From Gammaproteobacteria bacterium (lineage in GTDB: Bacteria > Pseudomonadota > Gammaproteobacteria > Burkholderiales > Nitrosomonadaceae), in NCBI GenBank assembly GCA_015709615.1, contig CP054179.1, positions 2,480,001 to 2,544,000 on the forward strand: 64,000 nt of DNA, read 5' to 3'. Below are positions 54,296-63,003 of the stretch, piece by piece. Every line of letters begins with the position of its first letter. Position 1 is the stretch's first letter. Made by a program: the position numbers and the translations under genes. The notes beneath the pieces were generated by a model. That model was not told the origin of the DNA. It saw only the letters and a list, made by a program, of their open reading frames with translations, and made no database searches.

Positions 54296-55225
54296 ATGAA
54301 TCAAATACTGGCAGAGATTCCGCCGCAGGACTATCCCTATGTGCTGGGGACATTAATAGCGGCGGCATTGATTTGTTTTTACTTGTTTATGCGCAACTGG
54401 AAACGCCTGCGTCTCATCGAGGATACGCCGACGGCGAAATTGCGTTCGGCGCATCAGGGGTATGTCGAACTGGAAGGAAAAGGCCGGTTCATCGATGATC
54501 AGCCAATTTTTGCGCCGCTCAGCAACCATCCCTGCTTGTGGTACTCCAGCAAAATTGAAGAGCAGGAAACGTTCACCGAAAACGGCCGGACCCAAACGCG
54601 CTGGAGCGTTGTGTACTCAAATACCAGTGAACATCATTTCAGGCTTACCGACGGCGCCAGCAGTTGCGATGTCGACCCGGACCGCGCGGAAGTCAACGGC
54701 AACGAGAAACTGGTGTGGTACGGCAATGCCGAGTGGCCGACCCGCACGCAAATGCTGGAAAGCCAGTCGATCGTGCACGCCATGTCGAACCGCTACCGTT
54801 ACAGCGAATCGCTGATACTGCCGGGGCAGCCGCTGTATATTCTAGGGCAATTCAGTACCGCATCCGCCATGACGCAGAAATCTGTGCGCGATGTCATGAT
54901 CGGTGTGATCGACGAGTGGAAACGCGATCAACCGGCGTTGCGGCAACGCTTCGATACCAACCGTGACGGCAATATCGATCAACAGGAGTGGGAAGCGGCG
55001 CGCTCCGAGGCGCAGGCCGAAGCGCAACGCATTTACGATCAGCTCGCTGTAGAGCCGGATACCCATATCATTGCAAAACCGCGTAATTCTTCGCAGCCGT
55101 TCATCATCTCGGTGTACCCGCAAGCGTTATTGGCGCAAAAGTTCCGCCGCAATAGCTACGCCGCACTGACCGCGTGTGTCGTATCGGTTTGCGCGACCGT
55201 TTGGCTGATGCATGTGCATGGCTGA
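54296..55225 (+). CDS. GIDE-domain membrane protein with an EF-hand
   Basis: A 309-residue membrane protein. An N-terminal helix (about 16-33) and a C-terminal helix (about 285-305) frame a GIDE domain (about 50-190), the fold also found in mitochondrial ubiquitin ligases MUL1/GIDE (for example LRSAHQGYVELEGKGRF...PLSNHPCLWYSSKIEE). No RING finger is present, as usual for bacterial members. A canonical EF-hand loop, DTNRDGNIDQQEW (about 221-233), sits between the GIDE domain and the C-terminal helix; this combination is unusual. It is transcribed with lemA. The GIDE label is from pattern and context; the ligand is unknown. Confidence 0.75.
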   Translation: MNQILAEIPPQDYPYVLGTLIAAALICFYLFMRNWKRLRLIEDTPTAKLRSAHQGYVELEGKGRFIDDQPIFAPLSNHPCLWYSSKIEEQETFTENGRTQTRWSVVYSNTSEHHFRLTDGASSCDVDPDRAEVNGNEKLVWYGNAEWPTRTQMLESQSIVHAMSNRYRYSESLILPGQPLYILGQFSTASAMTQKSVRDVMIGVIDEWKRDQPALRQRFDTNRDGNIDQQEWEAARSEAQAEAQRIYDQLAVEPDTHIIAKPRNSSQPFIISVYPQALLAQKFRRNSYAALTACVVSVCATVWLMHVHG

Positions 55226-55237
55226 GCGTGCGCATCG

Positions 55238-56728
55238 TTACCGCCAGAATAAAGTAGACCCTGCCAGTTTCTTCCAGCTTGCGGACGACAGCTGATCATG
55301 TTGTGCGGCCGCAAATGCCAGTGAGCCGCTCAATTGCCCGAGCTGAAAACTAACAGCGGCGGTTTCTTTCGGCAATCCCTGCAACAATCGCATGGCCATA
55401 TGCCGGTCGTTTTCCGCTCCCAATTCGTCCTGCAAAGCCGCCAATGCCGCAATGAACGGAGTGGCGCGTTTTCCATGCAGAGATGCAAACGCTTCCGCGC
55501 TGTAGCGCATCTTTTTGGCGGCGATACGCACCAGGTGGCGCTCAGCCGGATTCAAAGCGGCGAAACCGTGGCAGCGCTTGCGCAGTTTTTGCCAGCATTG
55601 CTCGAGTAAGGTTGCCGCCCAAGTTTGGGTATCACGCCGGTGCGAATCGGCGGGAGTCATCAGCAGGCTGCGGCCGATGTCGAGTATAAGTTGAGTGAAG
55701 GCTGGTCGCAGCAATAGCGCTTGCGCACGCTGGCGGGCTTGTGCGGCGGCATTTTGCAACACTGCAAGGGTGTCATCTTTGGCGGCTGTATGCGGTGCCT
55801 GCGCCGCCAGAACCGGCAGGATGCCGGGCAAGATTTCGTGCTGAAATACGTCCCAGTCACGCGCCGGGTTCAGTGCGTGCATCAATTCACGTAGCGGTCG
55901 CTCCCAGGCGGGTGTTTCCTGCCCCAATGATTTCGCCAATTGCACACCCGTGCGCAAGCGCCGTAATGCCACGCGCAGTTGGTGCAGGTATTCGATGTCG
56001 TGCGCATTTTCCAAAAAACCGGGCACGTTGGCGGATAACTGCACCAGCGCTGCCTGCAGAATGGCATTCCAGGCTTCACCGGCGGGTTGGTCTTTATCGA
56101 TGGCTGGGCGTATAGATTTGGCCGGACTGGGAGTCACGGCACCGCACAAGACATAGCCGCGCTCCGCTTTGCTGCGCGGCTCGACGTGCAACGGCGCGGC
56201 ATGCAGCAGTTGTTCGGCGATATCGAACAGAAATTCCGGTTTGCCGGATTTGAGTTCGATTTCCACTTCACAAATCACCCGGCTTCGTCCGGCGGCCGTG
56301 ATCTTGCCGCGATCAAGCGCCACTTCGGCTTGCGCGGCACCATCGCCGATTTGCCACGTTGTGCGCCGGAATTCGGTGGTGAATACCGGCGCGACACGTT
56401 TGTGCTTGATGCCGCTCAGTAAATCCAGCGCCGCTTGCGGCAATGCCGAGAAATCCGGCCGGTCGCCATGCGCGACAACCGCTTCCCATTCCGGGCGGCT
56501 GGTGAGCGCGCCGACCGAGTGTGCTTCGGCTTTCAGCGTCTGAATCCACTGCTTACCGATGCGGCGCACGCGTAATGCGATGCCGCGCCGCATCAGGTCA
56601 AACTTCGGGGTATCGAAATAAATGCTGAGCAATGCATGCTGTTGCGGTTGACTGCTGCTGAGCAAGGGGTGATGCCGGATGCGGGGGGCATGGCGAGGCT
56701 GCAAAGCCAGCTTCAGCTCGATTTCCAT
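55238..56728 (-). CDS. CYTH-CHAD protein, inorganic triphosphatase type
   Basis: A 496-residue cytosolic protein. The N-terminal CYTH domain (about 1-205) begins with the conserved EIELKL and has further paired acidic strands (EVEIELKSGK), the tunnel fold that cleaves inorganic triphosphate. The C-terminal CHAD domain (about 220-490) is a helical bundle with many His/Arg (RVALRRLRTGVQL, KKMRYSAEAFASL) known to bind polyphosphate. It stands 54 bp after the ppk2 gene on the same strand, which supports a shared polyphosphate role. It is similar to E. coli YgiF in layout. Confidence 0.9.
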   Translation of the reverse strand: MEIELKLALQPRHAPRIRHHPLLSSSQPQQHALLSIYFDTPKFDLMRRGIALRVRRIGKQWIQTLKAEAHSVGALTSRPEWEAVVAHGDRPDFSALPQAALDLLSGIKHKRVAPVFTTEFRRTTWQIGDGAAQAEVALDRGKITAAGRSRVICEVEIELKSGKPEFLFDIAEQLLHAAPLHVEPRSKAERGYVLCGAVTPSPAKSIRPAIDKDQPAGEAWNAILQAALVQLSANVPGFLENAHDIEYLHQLRVALRRLRTGVQLAKSLGQETPAWERPLRELMHALNPARDWDVFQHEILPGILPVLAAQAPHTAAKDDTLAVLQNAAAQARQRAQALLLRPAFTQLILDIGRSLLMTPADSHRRDTQTWAATLLEQCWQKLRKRCHGFAALNPAERHLVRIAAKKMRYSAEAFASLHGKRATPFIAALAALQDELGAENDRHMAMRLLQGLPKETAAVSFQLGQLSGSLAFAAAQHDQLSSASWKKLAGSTLFWR

Positions 56729-56782
56729 ACAATTTTCTCGTGAGGTTGGCGCTGCAATGGGTGGCGCGGAGCGGATACTGTA

Positions 56783-57601
56783 CTACTCAATCTTCAAGGT
56801 ATCAAAGTTGATTCCGGCGGGCGCCGGCGGTGTTTTCAGTTTCATGTTTTCCAGAGCATGCACTACCTGTTGTGCGATGACCAGATTACGGTACCACTTG
56901 CGATTGGCCGGCACGATATGCCACGGCGCGAGATCGGTGCTGGTGGCGCTGAGCATGGCTTCGAACGCTTCCATATAGTTTTTCCAGAATTTACGCTCTT
57001 CGATGTCGCCGGTGCTGAATTTCCAGCGTTTCTCCGGATTGTTGATGCGCTCTTCCAACCGTTTCTTCTGTTCATCCTTGGAAATATGCAGGAAAAACTT
57101 CAGAATGCACGTGCCGCTTTCGGACAACAGTTCCTCGAATTCATTGATTTGATCAAACCGCTGCTGCACCACCTTGTCCGAAATCAAGCCGTGCACGCGC
57201 GTGATCAGCACATCTTCATAATGCGAACGGTTGAAAATACCGATCTGGCCTTTTTCCGGCGCTTTCTGATGCACACGCCACAAAAAATCATGCTTCAGCT
57301 CTTCCGCCGACGGCGTCTTGAACGTCACCACTTTACACCCCTGCGGATTGACGCCCGACATCACATGCTTGATGACGCCATCCTTGCCGCTGGTATCCAT
57401 ACCCTGCAACACGATCAGCAGCGCGCGATTGCCGTTGGCGAACAAACGCTCCTGCAATTCATCCAGCTTGCCGATCAATTTTTCCGTAACGGCTTTGGCT
57501 GCTTCCTTGCCCTGCGTGGTTTTCTCGAAATCGCCGGTATCACCGGGATCACATTGCGACAGATCGAGCTTGCTGCCGGGTTTTACTGGGTGGTTTTTCA
57601 T
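56783..57601 (-). CDS. ppk2: Polyphosphate kinase 2
   Basis: A 272-residue kinase that transfers phosphate between polyphosphate and nucleotides. Walker A is GMDTSGKDG (about 67-75), Walker B is in FNRSHYEDVLITRV (about 123-136), and the lid-region Arg/Lys are in KDEQKKRLEERINNPEKRWK. The length and the HYEDVL variant fit short PPK2 enzymes of the ADP/AMP-phosphorylating classes, but the preferred nucleotide cannot be set from sequence. Its downstream neighbour is the polyphosphate-binding CYTH-CHAD gene. Confidence 0.92.
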   Translation of the reverse strand: MKNHPVKPGSKLDLSQCDPGDTGDFEKTTQGKEAAKAVTEKLIGKLDELQERLFANGNRALLIVLQGMDTSGKDGVIKHVMSGVNPQGCKVVTFKTPSAEELKHDFLWRVHQKAPEKGQIGIFNRSHYEDVLITRVHGLISDKVVQQRFDQINEFEELLSESGTCILKFFLHISKDEQKKRLEERINNPEKRWKFSTGDIEERKFWKNYMEAFEAMLSATSTDLAPWHIVPANRKWYRNLVIAQQVVHALENMKLKTPPAPAGINFDTLKIE

Positions 57602-57620
57602 TGCGACCTCAAATCTGCCC

Positions 57621-57632
57621 TTATGAATTAGT
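57621..57632 (+). repeat. 12-bp direct repeat, left copy, flanking the ORFan
   Basis: TTATGAATTAGT, identical to 58541-58552. The first three bases form the stop codon of the minus-strand ORFan. The pair could be a target-site duplication or attachment-type repeat of a small insertion. Confidence 0.6.
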
Positions 57633-58406
57633 TCCAGGTGGTAAATAAGAGATGATGCTATTTGCTAAGCTTTGCCCCTTTTCAGCTAAATTAACAAATG
57701 CATTTACCATTCGATCAGTTGCTACAAATTCATCTCCCGCTTTCTTAAGATCTTTCCAATAAGAGCCAACCTTCGATGTTACTGTAATAACTTCATCTTT
57801 AGCCAAGCTGTCTGCTTTATCACTTAGATCTGAGAATCCTGCAGTAAATGCTTGTTTAACTGCAATACCTCCTTTAATTGGAAAATCTAATATTGCGCTT
57901 TCAATAATATCAATTTGACTATTAACAAATTGATTGGTGAAGTGAGGTAAGTTGTTGCTGCTAATTTCTTCCCTAAAAGATTTAATTTTATTTAGAAGCT
58001 CATTTAATTCATCAAATTTAACGTTAGGGTCGCTTGGAAGAATTTCTGAACAAAACATAATGCATAACATTACATCTGAACCAAGCTGACCAACATAATT
58101 TGTCCAAGGTGAATCCAAGTTAGTTATTGAAACCGTGGTTTTTATTCTTTCTATGTATGGTAGATAAAGTGACTTGCTAAATTCTGTGGAAGACATCGAA
58201 GCTTCGAGAAGATCCAATTCATTTTTCAGCAACCCAAGCCTTCTTTGTAATTCATGAGGATCGTTTTTGGGAATCTGTTCGATAGTATCTAAAGCTCTTG
58301 ACCAAGCAATGAATGCACTGTCGCTACTAGTCGCATTTTGAAGTTTATTTAGTATGTTAAGAATTCTCTTTGCCGAGTTATTAAAACCTTCCACTACGTA
58401 CTCCAT
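57621..58406 (-). CDS. AT-rich ORFan, helical, unknown
   Basis: A 261-residue protein beginning MEYVVEGFNNSAKRILNIL. It is mostly helical, with no signal peptide. One moderately hydrophobic stretch (SDVMLCIMFCSEIL, about 117-130) is too weak for certain membrane insertion. No catalytic or metal motif was found, and I do not recognise a family. Base use is strikingly AT-rich compared with ppk2 and nrdJ on either side. With the 12-bp direct repeat framing this gene and its promoter, this suggests lateral acquisition. Small stand-alone genes of this type can be effectors or defence genes, but nothing in the sequence shows that. Confidence 0.7.
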   Translation of the reverse strand: MEYVVEGFNNSAKRILNILNKLQNATSSDSAFIAWSRALDTIEQIPKNDPHELQRRLGLLKNELDLLEASMSSTEFSKSLYLPYIERIKTTVSITNLDSPWTNYVGQLGSDVMLCIMFCSEILPSDPNVKFDELNELLNKIKSFREEISSNNLPHFTNQFVNSQIDIIESAILDFPIKGGIAVKQAFTAGFSDLSDKADSLAKDEVITVTSKVGSYWKDLKKAGDEFVATDRMVNAFVNLAEKGQSLANSIISYLPPGTNS

Positions 58407-58540
58407 TGATTTGCGTGAGAATAAATTATTTAATTATTTAAAGTCGTCTATTTGAGAATAATTGACATGCAATTAATTTAGATTTGTAAATCATGGCTGT
58501 TCAATAAGTAACTGTATCATAAGTGCTACCTGCATCAGGT

Positions 58541-58552
58541 TATGAATTAGTA
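58541..58552 (+). repeat. 12-bp direct repeat, right copy, flanking the ORFan
   Basis: TTATGAATTAGT, identical to 57621-57632 and 920 bp away in the same orientation, in the AT-rich gap before nrdJ (58407-58647), which holds no other recognisable feature. Confidence 0.6.
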
Positions 58553-58647
58553 ATTGTGAATTAATGCAACTTCGAGAAGTAAAGCTAAAAACACATGATC
58601 CAAATTAGCTTATCTTAGTTAACTTATTGGAATAATTAATTTCCACC

Positions 58648-60474
58648 ATGAAAACCATGAACGACCCCCATCTCACCACCCCCATCGCCCAACACATCTG
58701 GGATACTAAATACCGTCACTATGAGCACGGTGTCGCGTTGGACACTTGCATCGAAGACACCTGGCAGCGCGTTGCGAAGGCGCTGGCCGTGCCGGAAAAA
58801 AATCCGGATGATTGGCAGGCGCGTTTTTACAGCATTCTGCGCGATTTTAAATTTCTTCCTGGCGGGCGGATTCAGGCGGGGGCGGGAACTGCGCACCAGG
58901 TGACGTTGTTCAATTGTTTCGTGATGGGAACGATTGCCGATTCGATGGATGGCATTTTTGACGCGCTCAAGGAAGGGGCGTTGACGATGCAGCAGGGCGG
59001 CGGGGTTGGGTATGATTTCTCGACGTTGCGGCCACGCGGTGTGTCAGCCGCCGGTGTCGGGTCGGTGGCTTCCGGGCCGGTTTCGTTCATGCGCATTTGG
59101 GACAGCATGTGCGCGACCATCCTGTCGACCGGCGCGCGGCGCGGCGCGATAATGGGCACGTTGCGTTGCGATCATCCGGATATCGAGGAATTCATCGCTG
59201 CCAAGCAGGATCGCAGTCAGTTGAGGCATTTCAATGTTTCCGTGCTCGTCAGCGACGCGTTCATGGCTGCCGTCAGCCGCGACGAAGATTGGCCGCTGGT
59301 TTTTCCTGCAAACGAAAGTGAAGCCGGTGGCGAGCTGCTCGTGCGCGTCTGGCCGGGTTGCGATGATCTGGTGCCGTGCAAGGTGTACAAACGCATCCGG
59401 GCGCGCACGTTATGGCAGAAAATCATGCAAGCCAACTACGATTACGCCGAACCGGGCGTATTGTTTATTGACCGCATCAACCGGCTGAATAATTTGTATT
59501 ACTGCGAAACGATTCAAGCCACCAATCCGTGCGGCGAAGTGCCGCTGCCGCCTTACGGCGCTTGCAATCTGGGTTCGATCAACCTCACGCAATTCGTGCG
59601 CGATCCTTTTACCCCGCAAGCGCGGCTTGATTTCGATGCGATTGGGGCGACAGCGGCGACTGCCGTGCGGCTGCTGGATAATGTCATCGACGTTTCGCAT
59701 TTTCCCTTACCCAATCAGGCTGAACAGGCGCACTGCTCTCGGCGTATCGGTTTGGGGCTGACGGGCTTGGCCGATGCGCTGATCATGCTGCAAATCCGCT
59801 ACGGTAGCAGTGAAGCGGAAAAAATCGCGCAGCTTGCTATGCAGCGTATCTGTCACGCGGCCTATCAGGCTTCGATAGAACTGGCGGGGGAGAAGGGCGC
59901 GTTTCCGCTGTTCGATAAAGAAAAATACCTGGCCGGTGCTTTTGTGCGGACGTTGCCGGAATCCATCCGCAACGGCATCGCGCAATACGGCATCCGCAAC
60001 AGCCATCTGACCGCCATCGCTCCGGCGGGTACCATTAGTCTGCTGGCCAACAATGTTTCGAGCGGGCTGGAACCGGTATTTGACAGTGATTACACGCGAC
60101 GGGTATTGAAGCGCGATGGTTGTTATGCGGATTATGCGGTGACCGATTGCGCCGCTGCTTTATGGCGCAAAGTTCGTGCCCGTAACGATTTGCCGCTCGC
60201 TTTCGTTACTGCGCACGAACTGGCACCAGCCGAGCATTTGCGCATGCAGGCCGCGATTCAGCCGTACGTCGATCAGGCGATTTCCAAGACGATCAACGTT
60301 CCGGTGGATTACGACTTCGCGGCTTTTCTCGATCTGTATCGGCAAGCGTACGATCTCGGTTTGAAGGGCTGCACTACGTTCCGGCCCAATGCGGTGACCG
60401 GTGAAATTCTGCATAAACCTGATGTAGAACACGCAGCATCGCATTGCTGCGGTCTGGAGCGGGAACCGGACTAA
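58648..60474 (+). CDS. nrdJ: Adenosylcobalamin-dependent ribonucleotide reductase, class II
   Basis: Makes deoxyribonucleotides without oxygen or a radical-generating partner, using vitamin B12. The 608-residue protein has the conserved FLPGGRIQAGAGT (about 72), FNCFVM with the first redox Cys, GGGVGYDFSTLRPRG, the radical-site region NPCGEVPLPPYGACNLGSIN, and PAGTISLLANNVSSGLEPVF. Near the C-terminus only a CC pair (SHCCGLE) is present rather than a clear CxxC, so the reductant shuttle is either atypical or reduced to these residues. No B12 riboswitch was recognised in the AT-rich upstream gap. Its stop codon overlaps the next, convergent, gene by 4 bp. Confidence 0.92.
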   Translation: MKTMNDPHLTTPIAQHIWDTKYRHYEHGVALDTCIEDTWQRVAKALAVPEKNPDDWQARFYSILRDFKFLPGGRIQAGAGTAHQVTLFNCFVMGTIADSMDGIFDALKEGALTMQQGGGVGYDFSTLRPRGVSAAGVGSVASGPVSFMRIWDSMCATILSTGARRGAIMGTLRCDHPDIEEFIAAKQDRSQLRHFNVSVLVSDAFMAAVSRDEDWPLVFPANESEAGGELLVRVWPGCDDLVPCKVYKRIRARTLWQKIMQANYDYAEPGVLFIDRINRLNNLYYCETIQATNPCGEVPLPPYGACNLGSINLTQFVRDPFTPQARLDFDAIGATAATAVRLLDNVIDVSHFPLPNQAEQAHCSRRIGLGLTGLADALIMLQIRYGSSEAEKIAQLAMQRICHAAYQASIELAGEKGAFPLFDKEKYLAGAFVRTLPESIRNGIAQYGIRNSHLTAIAPAGTISLLANNVSSGLEPVFDSDYTRRVLKRDGCYADYAVTDCAAALWRKVRARNDLPLAFVTAHELAPAEHLRMQAAIQPYVDQAISKTINVPVDYDFAAFLDLYRQAYDLGLKGCTTFRPNAVTGEILHKPDVEHAASHCCGLEREPD

Positions 60475-61451
60475 TAATCTACGTCATCTGGAAAAATACC
60501 CGTCCGCGCAATGCCATCGTTCCCGATGCTGCCGCGGAACATGCCGCTGGTGTTGAAACGCATCGCGAAGCGGCCTTGCGCATCCAGTACGATCAACCCG
60601 CCGTCGCCGCCGAGCGCGGCGACTTCCGCGAGTGTACGGTCGGCAGCCTCGGCGAGAGGAATTTGTTGCAACCGCACCTGCGCTGCCGTATTAAATGCCG
60701 CTGCGGTTTGGATGAACATTTCCCCGCTGCCGGTCGCGGAAACCGCCACCGAGCGATTGTCCGCGTAAGTGCCCGCGCCGATGATGGGTGAATCGCCGAC
60801 GCGTCCGTAGCGCTTGTTGGTCAGTCCGCCGGTCGAAGTGCCCGCGGCGAGATTGCCGTAGCGGTCCAGTGCCACGGCGCCGACAGTGCCGTGTTTCTCA
60901 TCACCATCAGGTAGCAGTGTGCCGGAGTCCATGTCGTGATCGCGCACCACCTGTTCTTTCGCGATGGCTTTTTGCAGCTGATCCCAGCGGTGCTGCGTGA
61001 AGAAATAGGCTGGATCGACAATTTCCAATCCGTGTTCAGCAGCAAAAGCCTCGGCGCCTCGGCCGATCAGCATCACATGCTTGCTTTGCGTCATCACCGC
61101 ATGCGCGGCGCGGATCGGGTTGCGGATCGTGGTGACTCCGGCAATCGCGCCCGCCATGCGGGTGGCGCCGTCCATGATCGACGCATCCAGCTCGTTATGG
61201 CCTTCGTGACTGAACACCGCTCCTTTACCGGCATTGAACAGCGGTGAATCCTCCATCACCATGATTGCGGCAATCACCGCGTCGATACTGCTGCCGCCCG
61301 CTTTGAGCACGGCATGACCGGTGTTTAATGATTCCGAGAGCACTTGCCGGTAAGCCTGTTCGCGTTCTGCGGTCAGACGGTTGCGGTTGATCGCACCGGC
61401 GCCGCCATGAATGATGAGGCGGATGGATGCGTTAGATATTTGGGGTGTCAT
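60471..61451 (-). CDS. iaaA: Isoaspartyl peptidase / L-asparaginase
   Basis: N-terminal-nucleophile hydrolase, 326 residues, that removes isoaspartyl residues and can hydrolyse asparagine. It is made as a precursor that self-cleaves before Thr189 in HGTVGAVALDRYGN, giving alpha and beta chains. The segments IHGGAGAI near the start, LFNAGKGAVFSHEG, and GGLTNKRYGRVGDSPIIGAG in the beta chain are typical. It converges on nrdJ with a 4-bp overlap, and no partner gene suggests an operon. Confidence 0.93.
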   Translation of the reverse strand: MTPQISNASIRLIIHGGAGAINRNRLTAEREQAYRQVLSESLNTGHAVLKAGGSSIDAVIAAIMVMEDSPLFNAGKGAVFSHEGHNELDASIMDGATRMAGAIAGVTTIRNPIRAAHAVMTQSKHVMLIGRGAEAFAAEHGLEIVDPAYFFTQHRWDQLQKAIAKEQVVRDHDMDSGTLLPDGDEKHGTVGAVALDRYGNLAAGTSTGGLTNKRYGRVGDSPIIGAGTYADNRSVAVSATGSGEMFIQTAAAFNTAAQVRLQQIPLAEAADRTLAEVAALGGDGGLIVLDAQGRFAMRFNTSGMFRGSIGNDGIARTGIFPDDVDY

Positions 61452-61519
61452 GCGCGGCAGGATTGAGACTGGCTCAGTCCGTTGTTTTCTATGGTATTCA
61501 CGAGAGGTGCTGGCTGTTG

Positions 61520-62689
61520 CTATCGAATCCGGGTAGATTCCTCGTTCGCCATTTCCAATACATCGTTTGCCGTGAGCTGCCTGCTCATGTCGCCATCCCA
61601 GGTGGCATTGAACGGTAGGGTGTTTTGCACCAGCTTGGCGCGATCCAGATAAGCGTGCAGCGTCATTTCCGGTTGCGTGATCGGGATGGCGATGGCGCGC
61701 GGGTTGCGCGTGACTTCAGTGAGCAGAGTTTGGTTGACCTTGGCCTGACGCCGCGCATCGCGCTTACCTTTCGGTGTTGCGCGCACGGTGGTCAACGATT
61801 TCTTGAGCAGATTGGCGTGATTGCGTTTGTCGTCTTCCAGGATGGGATACGCTTGCAAATAAAGTTGATTGCCGCGCCAGCCCAGCAAGCGCGGTTGATT
61901 GACAATGCGGATCGGCGTGCCGACGGGGACATCGCGGTATATGCCGACGATGTCTTCCGGGTACATGCGCAGACAACCATGACTGCCGCGCAGGCCGATG
62001 CTCGGCGGTTTATCGGTGCCGTGAATGGCGTAGTTCGGCCAATCCAGTTTCAATACATGCGTGCCCATCGGATTATCCGGCCCGGGCGGCACCACGGCCG
62101 GTAACGGGTCGCCGTTTTTGGCGTGCTCGCGGCGGATCGAAGGTGTTGGAATCCAACTCGGATTTTCTATCTTCGAGGTGACGCGCGTCATTCCCTCGGG
62201 TGTTTTCCATTCCACCCGGCCGATGCCGACCGGATGCGTGATCACCCGTTGTGGCTTACCGGGTTTGGTCTTGGGGTAATAAAACAGCCGCATTGCAGCA
62301 AGATTGATCACAATGCCTTGGCGCGGCGCATCCGGCAGCACGAATTGCGTGGGAATGATGATCTCCGTGCCTGCTTTCGGCAGCCACGGATCGACGCCCG
62401 GATTTGCGCTGACGATTTCTTCGTAACCCAGATTGAAACGCCGCGCGATGTCGGACAGCGTGTCGTCTTTACCGGCGGTGACCACTTGCAAGGTGCCGAC
62501 GACATCGTCGCGCGCGGAATCGAAACTGAATTCATGACTGGCGACCGGAATCGGCAAAGGCTTGACTACCGGCGCCGGTGCAGCCGTTTGTTGCGTCGGC
62601 AACGACTGACAGCCGCTCAGCAACAAAAGGCCGATGCAAAAGCCAAACACGAGGCCGTCACGGAGTGAATCTAAATTTTTTTTATTCAT
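61520..62689 (-). CDS. LysM-containing L,D-transpeptidase lipoprotein
   Basis: Cell-wall cross-linking enzyme of the YkuD family (ErfK/YbiS type), about 389 residues. The start at 62689 gives a lipoprotein signal (LLLLSGC). A LysM domain (about 60-115, TLSDIARRFNLGYEEIVSANPG) binds peptidoglycan. The catalytic domain holds HGTDKPPSIGLRGSHGCLRM, with the essential Cys in SHGC. A basic C-terminal tail follows (KKSLTTVRATPKGKRDARRQAK). It may make 3-3 cross-links or attach proteins to the wall. No RBS is visible, so another in-frame start upstream (to 62773) cannot be excluded. Confidence 0.88.
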   Translation of the reverse strand: MNKKNLDSLRDGLVFGFCIGLLLLSGCQSLPTQQTAAPAPVVKPLPIPVASHEFSFDSARDDVVGTLQVVTAGKDDTLSDIARRFNLGYEEIVSANPGVDPWLPKAGTEIIIPTQFVLPDAPRQGIVINLAAMRLFYYPKTKPGKPQRVITHPVGIGRVEWKTPEGMTRVTSKIENPSWIPTPSIRREHAKNGDPLPAVVPPGPDNPMGTHVLKLDWPNYAIHGTDKPPSIGLRGSHGCLRMYPEDIVGIYRDVPVGTPIRIVNQPRLLGWRGNQLYLQAYPILEDDKRNHANLLKKSLTTVRATPKGKRDARRQAKVNQTLLTEVTRNPRAIAIPITQPEMTLHAYLDRAKLVQNTLPFNATWDGDMSRQLTANDVLEMANEESTRIR

Positions 62690-63003
62690 AGAATCAATAA
62701 GATCATAAAAATTCGACGTGACCGATGGCAAGCAATGTACAAGATTTCTCACGATGACACAACCATTAATCACGCTAAATCAGGGTATTTCCGCTGTCAT
62801 TTAAAGTATCGAATGAGTGTCCGGAAATGTGTTGAGTTCTGACAGAACTGTAATTCGAAGTGGTGATTTTGAGTTGCCGCCTGCACATTTTTTGACCGGT
62901 AAAATCGAATGCCAGTATGATTGTCAGACAAAATAACGAGGCGGATCTGCGTAGTGTCATTCGTCATCGATTTAAAAATTTCGACCAATCAATTTTTATA
63001 AAT
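62690..63003. other. Gene-free divergent promoter region
   Basis: The gap lies between the L,D-transpeptidase gene (minus) and glxR (plus). No repeat, RNA gene or confident operator was recognised. In-frame extensions of both genes into it are possible but lack family support. Confidence 0.5.

Noticed and set aside
56858..57631. A 257-codon frame antisense to ppk2
   Set aside because: The sense strand has complete Walker motifs; the antisense product has no recognisable domain.
58407..58647. Possible cobalamin riboswitch upstream of nrdJ
   Set aside because: The region is AT-rich and lacks a recognisable B12-box or conserved stems.
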